Assembly: GCA_030606215.1 (NCBI GenBank) | Contig: JAUWGW010000013.1 | Coordinates: 1-44,006, forward strand | Direction of reading: 5' to 3' | Length of the DNA stretch: 44,006 nucleotides | Source of the DNA: a bacterium | GTDB taxonomy: Bacteria; NPL-UPA2; JAUVJM01 | In this document: in pieces, positions 8,435-15,665 of the stretch | Numbering within the stretch: position 1 is the stretch's first letter | Layout: every line of letters begins with the position of its first letter | Program-made: the position numbers and the translations under genes | Notes under the pieces: generated by a model | Told to the model about the DNA's origin: nothing | Databases searched by the model: none | What the model saw: only the letters and a program-made list of their open reading frames with translations

Positions 8435-10312
8435 ATGTTGTTTGAAATGCGAAAGATGTTTATTGCGGTGGTGATTATGTTCGCCCTGACCTTTGCCCAA
8501 AGTGGTTGGTCAGAAGAGAATAGTGGAGAGGGAGCATACTTTGACCTTGGGACAATAGTTGTAACTGCAACGAGGACCCCACATTTACTTGAGGATGTAG
8601 CTGTGAGCACAACCGTGGTTACCAGGGAAGAGATTGAAGAGGTGAATGCCCAGAGTATAGGTGAGGCTCTGGAGGGAGTAGTAGGAATGAAGATAGATAC
8701 TTACGGCTCTATGGGAATGGCTACCTCTATAAGATTGCGTGGTTCGACTCCCAATCAGGTTCTGGTGCTTATAGACGGAAGGCCGGTTAATTTACCTTCC
8801 TTGGGCACTGCGGATCTCTCTATGTACCCGGTAGATAATGTAGAAAGGATAGAAGTGATAAGAGGTCCTGTTTCTTCTCTTTATGGAGCCAATGCCCTGG
8901 GCGGGGTAATCAACATTATCACCAGGGATGTTCCGGAAGAACCCTTTACAGAGGCATCGGCTTCTTATGGCACATTTAATACGCGGCTCTATCGCCTGAA
9001 CCACGGAGCGAAGGTTGATAGTTTTGGGTATTTCATTACAGGAAGTAAGAATTCCTCAGATGGAGACAGGGAAAATAGCGAGTGCGATGGTTATCATTTC
9101 ACTGGAAAGGTGAATTACGATTTGGGTGAAGAAGCTAAACTTACCTTTTCTACCGGCTATTCCCGTCAGGATAAAGGTGTTCCCGGCTCAACAAGTTGGC
9201 CCACGCCCAAAGTTGAGCAGGATGATGAAAAAAATTGGTTTGACCTCGCCTATAAATTGGCGTCGGGAGAAAACTCTGATATCACAAGCAAAATATTCTT
9301 TAACCGGCACTGGCAGGAGTACAAAGATCCTGACAGTTTTACCAATGATATCAGCAAGAATTATCAGTTAGGGGTGGACCTTCAGCAAAACCTCTTTCTG
9401 AGTGATGCGCATACGCTTACCTGGGGGATAAATTGGGAAAGAGACGAAGTAGATATAAAGGATATTAATGAGGTTTCTAAGATCGGGGGAGAACGGGAGC
9501 TTACCACCAAAGCAGTCTATCTCCAGGATGAGATAACCCTCTTTGAATTATTGACCTTGACTCTGGGGCTGCGGTATGACCACCATTCTGTCTATGGCTC
9601 TGAGGTTAGTCCAAGGGCGAGCGGTCTTTATAAACTAACTGAGAAGACCAGTTTAAGAACCTCTGTTGGTCGCGCATTCAGGGCACCTACGGTTAATGAA
9701 CTTTACTGGAGAGACAGCTATGCTGTCGGGAATCCGGATTTAAAACCGGAGGAATCCATTGGCTATGACCTTGGGATTGAACACCGGTTTAATACAAAAG
9801 TGCTTGGCAGGGCTTCCCTCTTCAGAAGCGATGTAGATGACCTGTTGACTTGGGCTGACCCTGACGGTGATTGGGTATGGGAACCATACAATGTAGAAAA
9901 AGCCCGTGTTCAGGGAGTAGAGGCGGAGGTTAAGACTCAATTCAGCGGACAGCTTTCCGGCGCTTTTACCTATACCTATTTAGATGCCCGAGATGACGGG
10001 GAAACCTATAAGGATAAATACCTGAGATATAGACCAAGACATAAAGGAGGATGCAGGTTGACATATGAAAGCGAGCAGGGTCTAAAAGCAAGTCTCGGCG
10101 TAGAGTATAGTGGTTCTGTGTATACCGACCGGGCTAATACCGGTAAACTGGGCAGTTTCCTTCTGCTCAATGCCCGTATATCCAGGGTGATTGCCGGGGA
10201 TACTGAGCTATTTATTGCAGGGGAGAACCTATTAGATGAGGAATATCAGCTATACGATGGTTATCCTATGCCCGGAGCAAGTATTACGGGGGGGCTCAAG
10301 GCAAAGTTTTAA
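8435..10312 (+). CDS. btuB: TonB-dependent outer-membrane receptor, BtuB-like
   Basis: Outer-membrane receptor that takes up corrinoid with energy from TonB. The 625-aa product has a signal peptide (about 1-28), a TonB box region LGTIVVTATRT (about 38-48), a plug domain (SIRLRGSTPNQVLVLIDGRP, about 90-109; VERIEVIRGPVSSLYGANA) and a 22-strand-type barrel ending in a C-terminal Phe. I chose ATG 8435, which has a strong AAAGGGGGG site 6-14 bases upstream and starts just before the signal peptide; an in-frame TTG at 8369 lies inside the previous gene. Placement before btuF and after cobS supports cobalamin as ligand. Confidence 0.9.
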   Translation: MLFEMRKMFIAVVIMFALTFAQSGWSEENSGEGAYFDLGTIVVTATRTPHLLEDVAVSTTVVTREEIEEVNAQSIGEALEGVVGMKIDTYGSMGMATSIRLRGSTPNQVLVLIDGRPVNLPSLGTADLSMYPVDNVERIEVIRGPVSSLYGANALGGVINIITRDVPEEPFTEASASYGTFNTRLYRLNHGAKVDSFGYFITGSKNSSDGDRENSECDGYHFTGKVNYDLGEEAKLTFSTGYSRQDKGVPGSTSWPTPKVEQDDEKNWFDLAYKLASGENSDITSKIFFNRHWQEYKDPDSFTNDISKNYQLGVDLQQNLFLSDAHTLTWGINWERDEVDIKDINEVSKIGGERELTTKAVYLQDEITLFELLTLTLGLRYDHHSVYGSEVSPRASGLYKLTEKTSLRTSVGRAFRAPTVNELYWRDSYAVGNPDLKPEESIGYDLGIEHRFNTKVLGRASLFRSDVDDLLTWADPDGDWVWEPYNVEKARVQGVEAEVKTQFSGQLSGAFTYTYLDARDDGETYKDKYLRYRPRHKGGCRLTYESEQGLKASLGVEYSGSVYTDRANTGKLGSFLLLNARISRVIAGDTELFIAGENLLDEEYQLYDGYPMPGASITGGLKAKF

Positions 10313-10323
10313 GTAACTGCGAT

Positions 10324-10526
10324 GCAGACACTATCGATAGCCTCGGAAGTTGCCCTTCAGCGGGACGCTCCGCCCTTATTGAGTCTCCAGTGGGTGGGCT
10401 CCACTCTACGGAAAATTGCTGTAAGCGTTAGTGGAAATGCGAGCAGTGGGTGCACGCAGCAATTTTCCGAAGCCCGCCTCAGAGCAACTCCCGAGCCTAT
10501 CAAGCTGGGGTGTAGCTACTGTCTGC
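10324..10526 (+). repeat. 203-bp imperfect palindrome between btuB and btuF
   Basis: The arms fold back in three steps. GCAGACA (10324-10330) pairs with TGTCTGC (10520-10526). An 18-base arm at 10336-10353 pairs with 10484-10501 at 16 of 18 positions. CGGAAAATTGCTG (10409-10421) pairs perfectly with 10457-10469 around a 35-base loop. The left arm also holds smaller hairpins (GCGG/CCGC and AGTGG/CCACT). It has no T-run, so it is not a simple terminator. It may be a small mobile palindromic element or an RNA processing or stability structure separating btuB from btuF. Confidence 0.8.
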
Positions 10527-10537
10527 GTCACTGGGCA

Positions 10538-11347
10538 ATGATATTTTTGCTTAACATTTGCATTGCTGCCCATTGTTCTCCGTTAAAAGCAACTCCTCAA
10601 AGAATTATCTCTCTTGGTCCATCTATAACTGAGCAGCTTTATTCATTGGGAGCGCAGGATAAATTAATTGCCTGCACGGTATATTGCAAAAGACCTGAAG
10701 AGGCAGAGACCAAAGAGAAGGTAGCTACAGCGATAGAAGTTAATTTAGAGAAGGTCATAGCGCTTAAACCTGATTTGATATTAGCGACATCCTTAACAGA
10801 TTCAGAAGCTATTGAGAAATTAAGGAGTTTAGGAATAAAAGTAATAAGTTTTCCATCGGCAGAAAGTTTTGATGAGATTTGCGAGCAATTTTTAGAATTA
10901 GCAGGGATTGTAGGTGAAGAGAAGAAAGCAGGGGAAATTCTTCGGGAAGTAAAGACGGAGGTTAATTCTATAAAAGAGAAGATAAAGAATTCAAAAAGAT
11001 TAAAAGTCTTTGTCCAAGTAGGAGCGAACCCTTTATTTACTATGACCAAAAACTCTTATGCCAATGATATTATTGAATTTGCCGGTGGGATAAATATTGC
11101 TAAAGATGCAGGAATAGGGCTTTATTCAAGAGAGGAAGTGTTAGGAAAAAACCCTGATGTAATTATTATTGTAACCATGGGAATTACAGCAGAAGCGGAA
11201 AAGGAAATCTGGGGAAAATATAAGGTCTTAAAAGCGGCGAAGGATAAGAGAATTTATATTATGGATTCCTATAAATTTTGCAGCCCTACGCCTGTAAGCT
11301 TTGTTGAGGCTTTAAAGGAATTGGTTGAGGTTTTGCACAGAAGATGA
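10538..11347 (+). CDS. btuF: Periplasmic cobalamin-binding protein, BtuF-like
   Basis: Substrate-binding protein that delivers corrinoid to BtuCD. From ATG 10538 the 269-aa product has a hydrophobic signal peptide (about 1-15) followed by the class III binding-protein fold: RIISLGPSITEQLYSLGAQDKLI (first lobe), NLEKVIALKPDLILA, and FVQVGANPLFTMTKNSYANDIIEFAGG in the second lobe. The frame stays open back to 10322, but that part encodes the palindrome above and would place a signal peptide internally, so I reject it. The ribosome site is weak. The stop overlaps the next small gene as ATGA. Confidence 0.88.
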   Translation: MIFLLNICIAAHCSPLKATPQRIISLGPSITEQLYSLGAQDKLIACTVYCKRPEEAETKEKVATAIEVNLEKVIALKPDLILATSLTDSEAIEKLRSLGIKVISFPSAESFDEICEQFLELAGIVGEEKKAGEILREVKTEVNSIKEKIKNSKRLKVFVQVGANPLFTMTKNSYANDIIEFAGGINIAKDAGIGLYSREEVLGKNPDVIIIVTMGITAEAEKEIWGKYKVLKAAKDKRIYIMDSYKFCSPTPVSFVEALKELVEVLHRR

Positions 11348-11514
11348 AAAGCAGGAGAAAGGTAACTTCCGTACATTCTGAATATTTATTGCGACGGAAT
11401 AAAAAGATTTTCCAGATGCGAAGGAATGGAAAGCCCTTGAAAGAAATTGCTTATGACTTTAATTTAACTATCCGTCAAATAAGCCGCATAATAGATGAGA
11501 TATCCGGAAAATGA
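11344..11514 (+). CDS. Small helix-turn-helix protein (56 aa)
   Basis: A 56-residue basic protein starting at an ATGA overlap with the btuF stop, hence probably co-translated. It begins MKSRRKVTSVHSEYLLRRNK. The second half (about 22-52) reads as a helix-turn-helix: residues 29-34 GKPLKE, then IAYDFNLTIRQISRIIDEI, like the HTH of resolvases or sigma region 4. It has no other domain. As last gene of the B12 operon and 28 bases upstream of the promoter of the second B12 riboswitch unit, a DNA-binding regulatory role there is plausible but unproven. The absence of any catalytic part could also mean a remnant of a longer recombinase. Confidence 0.65.
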   Translation: MKSRRKVTSVHSEYLLRRNKKIFQMRRNGKPLKEIAYDFNLTIRQISRIIDEISGK

Positions 11515-11542
11515 GATGTCCAAAAATGTCTAAAAATGTCTA

Positions 11543-11571
11543 TTGACGGGAATATGGAGGTCAGGTAAACT
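11543..11571 (+). promoter_or_regulatory. Promoter of the surface-protein unit
   Basis: TTGACG at 11543-11548 and TAAACT at 11566-11571 with a 17-base spacer, immediately upstream of the second cobalamin riboswitch. It closely matches the promoter at 417-445, including CAGGTAAACT around the -10. Confidence 0.7.
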
Positions 11572-11611
11572 CATAGGTAAAGTTAAAGCAGTGTTCTTTG
11601 AAAATTGAGTT

Positions 11612-11738
11612 TTTGATCCGGATAGGTAGAGGAAATCCCTGTGAGATTCAGGGTGCTGCCGCGCAACGGTAATCTCCGAAGTTTTTCGGAAAAGCCCGGC
11701 CGACTGCCTATCTTGGTGAGTACCTTCGCAGGGAAGGG
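11612..11738 (+). promoter_or_regulatory. Cobalamin riboswitch 2
   Basis: GATAGGTAG (11621) pairs with CTGCCTATC (11704-11712) to close the element. Inside lie GAGGAAATCCCTGTGAGATT, the CAGGGTGCTGCCGCGCAACGG core and a divergent B12 box AGCCCGGCCGACTGCC at 11693-11708 (about 12 of 16 consensus positions). The tail CTTCGCAGGGAAGG follows. This is the cobalamin aptamer pattern, with a less canonical box than riboswitch 1. It precedes a terminator and three genes for exported proteins rather than known cob or btu genes. Confidence 0.88.
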
Positions 11739-11801
11739 AAATGTAAGTGTTCTAGTGAACATATTTCGCTGAATACGCATTACATATATTGTTATAGATA
11801 G

Positions 11802-11829
11802 CCCGACTTGTAAAGGTCGGGTTTTTTTT
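11802..11829 (+). terminator. Rho-independent terminator of riboswitch 2
   Basis: CCCGAC and GTCGGG form a stem with a short A/T-rich loop and are followed by eight T. It lies between the aptamer and the pseudopilin gene, the expected place for the off-state hairpin. Confidence 0.9.
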
Positions 11830-11865
11830 ATGTATAGTAAAGTATAAACATCTATAAAGAGAGGG

Positions 11866-12666
11866 ATGAAGCAACCAATGACGAAAGCATTTACACTTTT
11901 GGAGTTACTTGTAGTTGTAGGAATTATAGGATTACTGGGAGGAATGTTATTGCCTGCCCTTTCAAAAGCGGGAGAAGAAGGTAGAAAAGCTGTGTGTATA
12001 TCCAACCTAAGACAGCTTTTTCTGGCTGTAGAACTTTACGCAATGGATAACGATGATTACTATCCACCAAGCACGTGGGACATTGAGAATGGCGGTGGAC
12101 TTCATCGGTGGCATGGCACAAGAGTAACAACGAGTGACCTTTTTGTTTTTGAGCCGCAATCAAATTCACCGGGTTCACCTCTTTACCCGTATCTTATAAC
12201 CGGGAAGATTAAAGTCTGTCCAACTTTTAAGAAATATTATGATGAGCCGGGCGGTCCCTGGAGCACTGCATTTGAAGCAGGTTGTGGAGGATATGGCTAC
12301 AATGATAATTATGTAGGCAGCGGGAGAGGGAAAGGGATTGTAGATGGAAGCATAAATCCTGCAAGGAGACATCAGATAAAAATGCCAATTGAGACCATAA
12401 TGTTTTCTGATTGCGCCCATTGGGGTGGTGAGGTAGTTGCGTATTCTTTTGTTACTCCTCCACAATATGAACATGTGCATAGTACTCCAACCATACACTT
12501 CAGGCACAATGGCAGAGCGAATGTTTGCTGGTGTGACGGACATGTAACGAGTGAACCAATGGGGTATACCCTGGGGTGGACTCAATATCAAACCGATAAT
12601 CTAATATCAAGTAATATTGGATATGTTGGTAAATGGAACGATAACAGGTTATATGATAGAGAATAA
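11866..12666 (+). CDS. Prepilin-type H-X9-DG pseudopilin under B12 riboswitch control
   Basis: A 266-aa protein with a type IV prepilin N-terminus: a short leader (MKQPMTKA), then FTLLELLVVVGIIGLLGGM with the Glu at +5 of the mature chain and a single membrane helix. The C-terminal part carries the H-X9-DG motif (His in FRHNGR, then DG nine residues later, about residues 217-228), as in pseudopilins of Planctomycetes, Verrucomicrobia and Lentisphaerae. Several paired Cys in the body suggest disulfides. GAGAGG lies just before ATG 11866; ATG 11878 is an alternative. It is the first gene behind riboswitch 2, so it should be made when B12 is scarce. Function beyond membrane or pilus assembly is unknown. 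Confidence 0.88.
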   Translation: MKQPMTKAFTLLELLVVVGIIGLLGGMLLPALSKAGEEGRKAVCISNLRQLFLAVELYAMDNDDYYPPSTWDIENGGGLHRWHGTRVTTSDLFVFEPQSNSPGSPLYPYLITGKIKVCPTFKKYYDEPGGPWSTAFEAGCGGYGYNDNYVGSGRGKGIVDGSINPARRHQIKMPIETIMFSDCAHWGGEVVAYSFVTPPQYEHVHSTPTIHFRHNGRANVCWCDGHVTSEPMGYTLGWTQYQTDNLISSNIGYVGKWNDNRLYDRE

Positions 12667-12749
12667 AAAACCGTTGGGAGGTGGTGTGATTGGGGAAGAA
12701 TTGAATAGAAAAAGGGAAAAATGAAACTTTAGGAAAGGAGATAAGAAAG

Positions 12750-13808
12750 ATGAAAATGAAATTTGGGGTTAAGTTTTTTGTGGCAGGGATACTCTCAATG
12801 CTGATTTTGTTTCCTGCGACGGCTCTGGCAGATTCGGCGTTTTTTGACCCGGTGCCGGGTTATGCGGCAAACGATATCCTGACCGATGTGAGTTTTTGGG
12901 GTTATGACGTGTTTGGCAGTTCTGTGGTAGGCTGGGGAAACGGCAGCCTGAATGTTTATAACAAGAGCGGTGGCGTAAGCAATGCTTTAGGAGCACCGTC
13001 TGACTACAGTGCGCAGTACAACAGCTTTGTCCGGCTCGATCCTTCCGCAAGTTCCGCCTGGGTTGGTTTCACTATAGACGGAGGTACGGATGACCGTATC
13101 TATCAAGTTGATTTTGGAACCGGCACGTGGACCCATAAAGCAACTATGGCAAGTAACTTTGACATGGAGTTCTATGGCGGGAACCCTTACGTTTCAGGCC
13201 TGAACAGTACGGATTGGGGAGCCCCAAACTGTATTTGGCTGCTTGATACCTCGGGTAGTAACATCCACGACAAGATTGTAGAAATGAGCGGAAATTCAGC
13301 TGGGCTCGCTTTTGACGGCTCAGGTAATGCATATTATGCTACTTACGATGCATCCGGGATGTTCAAATGGGATGCTGGTGATGTGGCCGGTGCAATTGGG
13401 ACAACTTATTTGACTATAGCCGACGGCACGAAACTTTCGGACATAGAAGCAGGCGCATATGACACTGACGTTGACGACGCCGGCAACATCCTGTTTAACG
13501 GTAATGGTTCAGCTTCCTATACAGCTGTCTGGAATGGAACTGTTGGAGATGGATACAATTACGACTATATTGGTGTTGGTGATCCCTCTCAGACATATTG
13601 GAACTGGTTTACATTTATTGACTCCGTGGGCGACGTAACTGAAGTTGGTGGTGGCGCGCTTTATCAGACCGATTGCGCTGCTTATGGCATTGCTGAAGTA
13701 AATGCTGTTCCTGAGCCCGGTACGGTATGGCTGCTTGGCAGTGGTCTATTAGGACTGATTGGCATTCGGAGAAGAAACTTAAAAAGGGAAGGAGGTATTG
13801 ACAAATGA
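12750..13808 (+). CDS. PEP-CTERM secreted protein, probable beta-propeller
   Basis: A 352-aa exported protein with a signal peptide (about 1-27, cut after TALA) and a C-terminal PEP-CTERM tail: VPEP near 324-327, a short hydrophobic helix and an Arg-rich end (IRRRN). The body has about four to five blade-like units of the pattern hydrophobic-D-G...W...A followed by YGGNPYVSG, FDGSGNAYYATY or DDAGNILFNGNG, suggesting a beta-propeller. A motif VGWGNGSLNVYN followed by ALGAP (about 70-92) is shared with the next protein. Ribosome site GGAGAT. The stop overlaps the next start as ATGA. No enzymatic motif is seen. Position behind the B12 riboswitch suggests corrinoid binding at the surface. Confidence 0.85.
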   Translation: MKMKFGVKFFVAGILSMLILFPATALADSAFFDPVPGYAANDILTDVSFWGYDVFGSSVVGWGNGSLNVYNKSGGVSNALGAPSDYSAQYNSFVRLDPSASSAWVGFTIDGGTDDRIYQVDFGTGTWTHKATMASNFDMEFYGGNPYVSGLNSTDWGAPNCIWLLDTSGSNIHDKIVEMSGNSAGLAFDGSGNAYYATYDASGMFKWDAGDVAGAIGTTYLTIADGTKLSDIEAGAYDTDVDDAGNILFNGNGSASYTAVWNGTVGDGYNYDYIGVGDPSQTYWNWFTFIDSVGDVTEVGGGALYQTDCAAYGIAEVNAVPEPGTVWLLGSGLLGLIGIRRRNLKREGGIDK

Positions 13809-14719
13809 AAACCAAGATTTTGTCTGTTATGCTGCTTGTTCTTGCGCTGGTAGGTAAAAACGCTTTTGCAGGACCCTATTCAGGAGCTATGTATGACCCT
13901 GAAAAAATAGATTCCGCTATTCCAGGATGGATAGGTACGGACGGGTTAGGCAAAGTTGGTGGAAATAATTACGTCAATCCAATATTTGTCGGGTGGGCTA
14001 CAGGTGTTCTGGATTATTTCCCTTCAGCACCCATAAATAGCCCTTTTGATAATCCATCAAGGGCATTGGGGCCGGTTAATCAAGGGGGTGATGTTGTTTC
14101 CCTCGGTGACCTCAGTCGGGATGAGATAGCTCAAGGTGCCTTACCGGGACAGGTCACCCTGAGCTTTGATTATGCAATCAGAAACGGCACTGGTACCGAC
14201 TTTGCTGTGTTTGAAAACGCTTTTATTTCCAACTATGACCCCGCACCAGCAAATGTTTTTGCGGAATTGGGATATGTGGGAGTCTCCACTGATGCAACCA
14301 ATTTTGCCTATTTTGCGAGTGATTCTTTGACAGCCGGACTAGTTGGTCCTTATGGATGCATTGATTCAACTGATGTTTATAACCTGGCAGGGAAACATGT
14401 GAATAATTATGGGGATTCATGGGGTACGCCCTTTGACCTTGCCACTTTATCTGACAACGCTCTGGTATTAGATGGACTCGTGAATTTGAGTGAGATTAAT
14501 TATGTTCGGATCGTGGACATACCAGGTACCGGAGATTTCCTCGATGCAACAAATGACTCGATCTATGACGCCTGGCTAACCTGGGGTACCGGCGGAGTAG
14601 ACCTGGATGCAATAGGTGTTATCAACCCTATCCCCGAGCCTACAACAATTCTGCTTTTCATCAGCGGGCTTTTGGGTATAGCAGGCTTTAGAAAAGTGTC
14701 AAAATCTCGAACTTCTTAA
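13805..14719 (+). CDS. PEP-CTERM secreted protein with jelly-roll-like domain
   Basis: A 304-aa exported protein: signal peptide (about 1-22, ending NAFA), central domain and PEP-CTERM tail (IPEPTT near 280-285, hydrophobic helix, FRKVSK). The central part reads VGWATGVLDY, SRALGP, DVVSLGD, then GTDFAVFENAF, a segment FAELGYVGVSTD, LAGKH, GTPFDLATL and YVRIVDIPGTG, ending GGVDLDAIGVIN. I recognise this as a family of cell-surface proteins with an all-beta fold, but no activity is known to me. It is translationally coupled to the propeller gene and is the last gene of the riboswitch-2 unit. No terminator was found after it. Confidence 0.82.
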   Translation: MKTKILSVMLLVLALVGKNAFAGPYSGAMYDPEKIDSAIPGWIGTDGLGKVGGNNYVNPIFVGWATGVLDYFPSAPINSPFDNPSRALGPVNQGGDVVSLGDLSRDEIAQGALPGQVTLSFDYAIRNGTGTDFAVFENAFISNYDPAPANVFAELGYVGVSTDATNFAYFASDSLTAGLVGPYGCIDSTDVYNLAGKHVNNYGDSWGTPFDLATLSDNALVLDGLVNLSEINYVRIVDIPGTGDFLDATNDSIYDAWLTWGTGGVDLDAIGVINPIPEPTTILLFISGLLGIAGFRKVSKSRTS

Positions 14720-14802
14720 TAGACATAACTGTTTATCTTTGCTTTCTTGAGGTCATTTCGTTTTGCGGATAAAAGAAGTTGCTGAACGTAATTTGGGGAA
14801 AT

Positions 14803-15237
14803 CTATTCACCTTTTGTCGACGGTGCATGTTTCCCCAATACTTTGTTCTCATATTCCCAAAAATCCCGGGGAGAAATAATGTTAATGCCTCCATATTTTT
14901 TAAAGGCAAGCAGGTCTTTGTCGCCGGTTATAATACACTGGCAGTCCCCCTGGATGGCAGTGCCAAGAATAGAGTCATCCTTTGGATCACGGCAAACTCT
15001 TGTGCTTAGGTTTAAGGGAACTACAACTGCTATACGGCTGTGAAGTAATTGCACGGCTTTGTTTGCTTCAAGCGCAGGGATTTTGAATTTGGTGGTCAGC
15101 TTGTTGAAAAACTCTGTGAATATGAACTCTGATGCCACAATCTCGTGGTAGCGAACACAATGCTCAAACAGGTCAGCACAGGCACCATGAGAAATAAAGG
15201 CAGCAATTAAAACATTGGTGTCCAACACTATTTTCAT
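14803..15237 (-). CDS. PIN-domain toxin (VapC-like)
   Basis: A 144-aa PIN-domain protein, probably a metal-dependent RNase toxin. The N-terminus VLDTNVLIAAF holds the first catalytic Asp (residue 6); a later acidic cluster is RDPKDDSILGTAIQG and the ITGDKDLLAF motif carries further ligands. It belongs to the group of PIN proteins paired with ribbon-helix-helix antitoxins. Its ATG overlaps the antitoxin stop (ATGA), so the two are coupled. Confidence 0.87.
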   Translation of the reverse strand: MKIVLDTNVLIAAFISHGACADLFEHCVRYHEIVASEFIFTEFFNKLTTKFKIPALEANKAVQLLHSRIAVVVPLNLSTRVCRDPKDDSILGTAIQGDCQCIITGDKDLLAFKKYGGINIISPRDFWEYENKVLGKHAPSTKGE

Positions 15238-15446
15238 GATACGCGGTCGAAAATGTCTTGATCGGTATAGGCACGGGGGGCTTTAGCCATCATTCTCTTA
15301 CGCAAGGACCTAAATTGGCGGATAAACAGGTAGTCTCGCAATGACTCTCTAATAATACCGCTGCGCGTTGTGCCTTCTTGAGCTGTTATTGTATCAAGTT
15401 GCTTCTTGATGTCTTCCGGTATACTAATTGTTATAGTCTCTCTCAT
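15234..15446 (-). CDS. Ribbon-helix-helix antitoxin (CopG/VapB-like)
   Basis: A 70-aa protein starting METR-type: MRETITISIPEDIKKQLD gives the DNA-binding beta strand, followed by TTRSGIIRESLRDYL as the two helices. The C-terminal tail (about 45-70) would bind and block the PIN toxin. I chose the ATG at 15446 because AGGAGGTGG lies 5 bases upstream and the sequence starts at the family N-terminus; an upstream in-frame start adds only 11 unrelated residues. RHH antitoxins usually repress their own operon. Confidence 0.87.
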   Translation of the reverse strand: MRETITISIPEDIKKQLDTITAQEGTTRSGIIRESLRDYLFIRQFRSLRKRMMAKAPRAYTDQDIFDRVS

Positions 15447-15520
15447 GTTCTCCACCTCCTGTAATAAAAAGTAACACAAAAGGGGAATCTTGTCAAGTAA
15501 TTTTGCGGTTTGCTGGCGGG

Positions 15521-15580
15521 TTTGCGTGAGAATTTTCTTGCTCAGGGAAAAATCGGTGATAGCATTTTCGCAGATGTATG
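15521..15580 (+). repeat. Degenerate copy of the recG 5' end
   Basis: This stretch matches 17510-17567 (start of recG) at most positions: both contain ATTTTCTTGCTCAGGGAAAA, then TCGGTGATAGCATTTT. The copy here lacks one A, which breaks the frame, and leads into no recG sequence. The two copies are direct repeats flanking the HEAT-repeat gene. Confidence 0.85.
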
Positions 15581-15665
15581 ATTTTCAACTTTTTCTTCTG
15601 AACTTAAAAGACTGTAAGAAAAAAGAAACAAGAATACAAGAAGCAACATGTATACTCGAAACTCC

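Noticed and set aside
10322-10537. Open frame extending btuF upstream by 72 codons
   Set aside because: It encodes a nested palindrome and would bury the signal peptide inside the protein; ATG 10538 fits the family.
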